Assembly (NCBI GenBank): GCA_028277295.1
Contig: JANQGN010000352.1
Span: 1-5,920 of the forward strand
Reading direction: 5' to 3'
DNA from: Rhodospira sp.
GTDB lineage: Bacteria; Pseudomonadota; Alphaproteobacteria; Rhodospirillales; Rhodospirillaceae
DNA length: 5,920 nt
Position numbers and translations under genes: made by a program
Notes under the pieces: model-generated
Seen by the model: only the letters and a program-made list of their open reading frames with translations
Databases searched by the model: none
What the model was told of the DNA's origin: nothing
Shown: one piece after another, positions 5,597 to 5,920 of the stretch
Layout: every line of letters starts with the position of its first letter
Numbering within the stretch: the stretch's first letter is position 1

Positions 5597-5602
5597 GAAA
5601 TC

Positions 5603-5905
5603 ATGGCGGAGGGACGATTGAGCGCTCGGCGCGTGGCGACGATCACCGAGCCGGGGTACCACGCCGACGGTGGCGGGCTCTATCTGCGCGTCCCGACCTC
5701 GGGCACGCGCGGCTGGATCTACCGGTACCAGCTCCAGGGACGGCGGCGCGACATGGGACTTGGCCGCCTGGACGATGCCTCGCTGGCCGAGGCCCGCGCC
5801 AATCCCGACTACGGCAAGGAAAAGATCGCCGTCATCATCAAGCGCGACAACGGCCGCCCGCTCAGCGGCAGTACCGTCGGGCGCATCCTCAAACACCTGG
5901 CGTAA
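5603..5905 (+). pseudogene. Broken tyrosine integrase (arm domain) joined to a transposase fragment
   Basis: The 100-codon frame from ATG 5603 begins as a P4-type tyrosine integrase. Residues 6-65 match the arm-type DNA-binding (DUF4102-like) domain: LSARRVATITEPGYHADGGG, LYLRV, GWIYRYQ, DMGLGRLDDASLAEAR. A normal protein continues for about 300 more residues with the core-binding and catalytic domains. Here, after residue ~65, the sequence becomes NPDYGKEKIAVIIKRD and STVGRILKHLA. That resembles the helix-turn-helix region of IS481/rve-type transposases. A TAA stop (5903-5905) interrupts this, and the same frame continues with KGLIQ, as expected for the intact transposase. No catalytic Arg/His/Tyr of an integrase is present, so recombination activity is lost. 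It lies about 210 bp after the tRNA-Ser gene, the usual place for an integrase of a tRNA-targeted element. Confidence 0.75.
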
Positions 5906-5920
5906 AAGGGACTGATCCAG

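Noticed and set aside
5273..5896. Minus-strand open frame of 207 codons over the tRNA and integrase
   Set aside because: It is antisense to a complete tRNA gene, a terminator and the integrase arm domain, and shows no family features.
1..5920. CRISPR array, riboswitch or replication origin
   Set aside because: No regularly spaced repeat-spacer pattern, no recognisable riboswitch core and no cluster of DnaA-box-like sites were found by reading both strands.

Overview
The window is GC-rich, and its gene content fits an alphaproteobacterium, probably of the Rhodospirillales/Azospirillaceae type. The signs are a DUF2333-family protein, IS3- and ISNCY-like insertion sequence remnants, and a P4-type integrase next to a serine tRNA gene. 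This taxonomic guess rests on family resemblance only. Intact housekeeping-type genes alternate with a dense set of mobile-element debris.

Left part (1-2148), all on the minus strand. The window edge cuts the N-terminal end of a DDE transposase (1-240). It is followed by a small RibD-C/dihydrofolate-reductase-like oxidoreductase (332-868) and a membrane-anchored DUF2333-family protein (1006-2148, GTG start).

Middle part (2149-4972). A decayed IS3-family element (about 2307-2683) keeps a left-end-like sequence and a short chimeric orfA/orfB reading frame. A 99-bp miniature inverted-repeat element (MITE) has inserted inside it. Next comes an intact 587-residue membrane sensor histidine kinase (minus, 2848-4611) with a PAS domain and all catalytic boxes. 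It has no receiver domain and no response-regulator gene nearby. Upstream of the kinase lie about 360 bp with no convincing gene, holding a 10-bp direct repeat and a perfect 12-bp inverted repeat.

Right part (4973-5920). A second 99-bp MITE copy (about 85% identical, same orientation, also flanked by TGA) is followed by 230 bp of possible gene debris, a complete tRNA-Ser(GCT) gene and a strong intrinsic terminator. After it comes a broken tyrosine-recombinase gene. Only the arm-type DNA-binding domain of that integrase survives, and it runs in frame into a fragment resembling the helix-turn-helix region of an IS481/rve-type transposase. Between tRNA and integrase, GATGGGC repeats look like candidate integrase arm sites, and an 8-bp hairpin overlaps the likely ribosome binding site. 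The tRNA 3' end is therefore the probable boundary of an integrated element extending to the right.

The genes do not form one pathway. The clearest unusual signals are the two-copy MITE, the reconstructable nested insertion into the IS3 remnant, and the integrase/transposase chimera at a tRNA.
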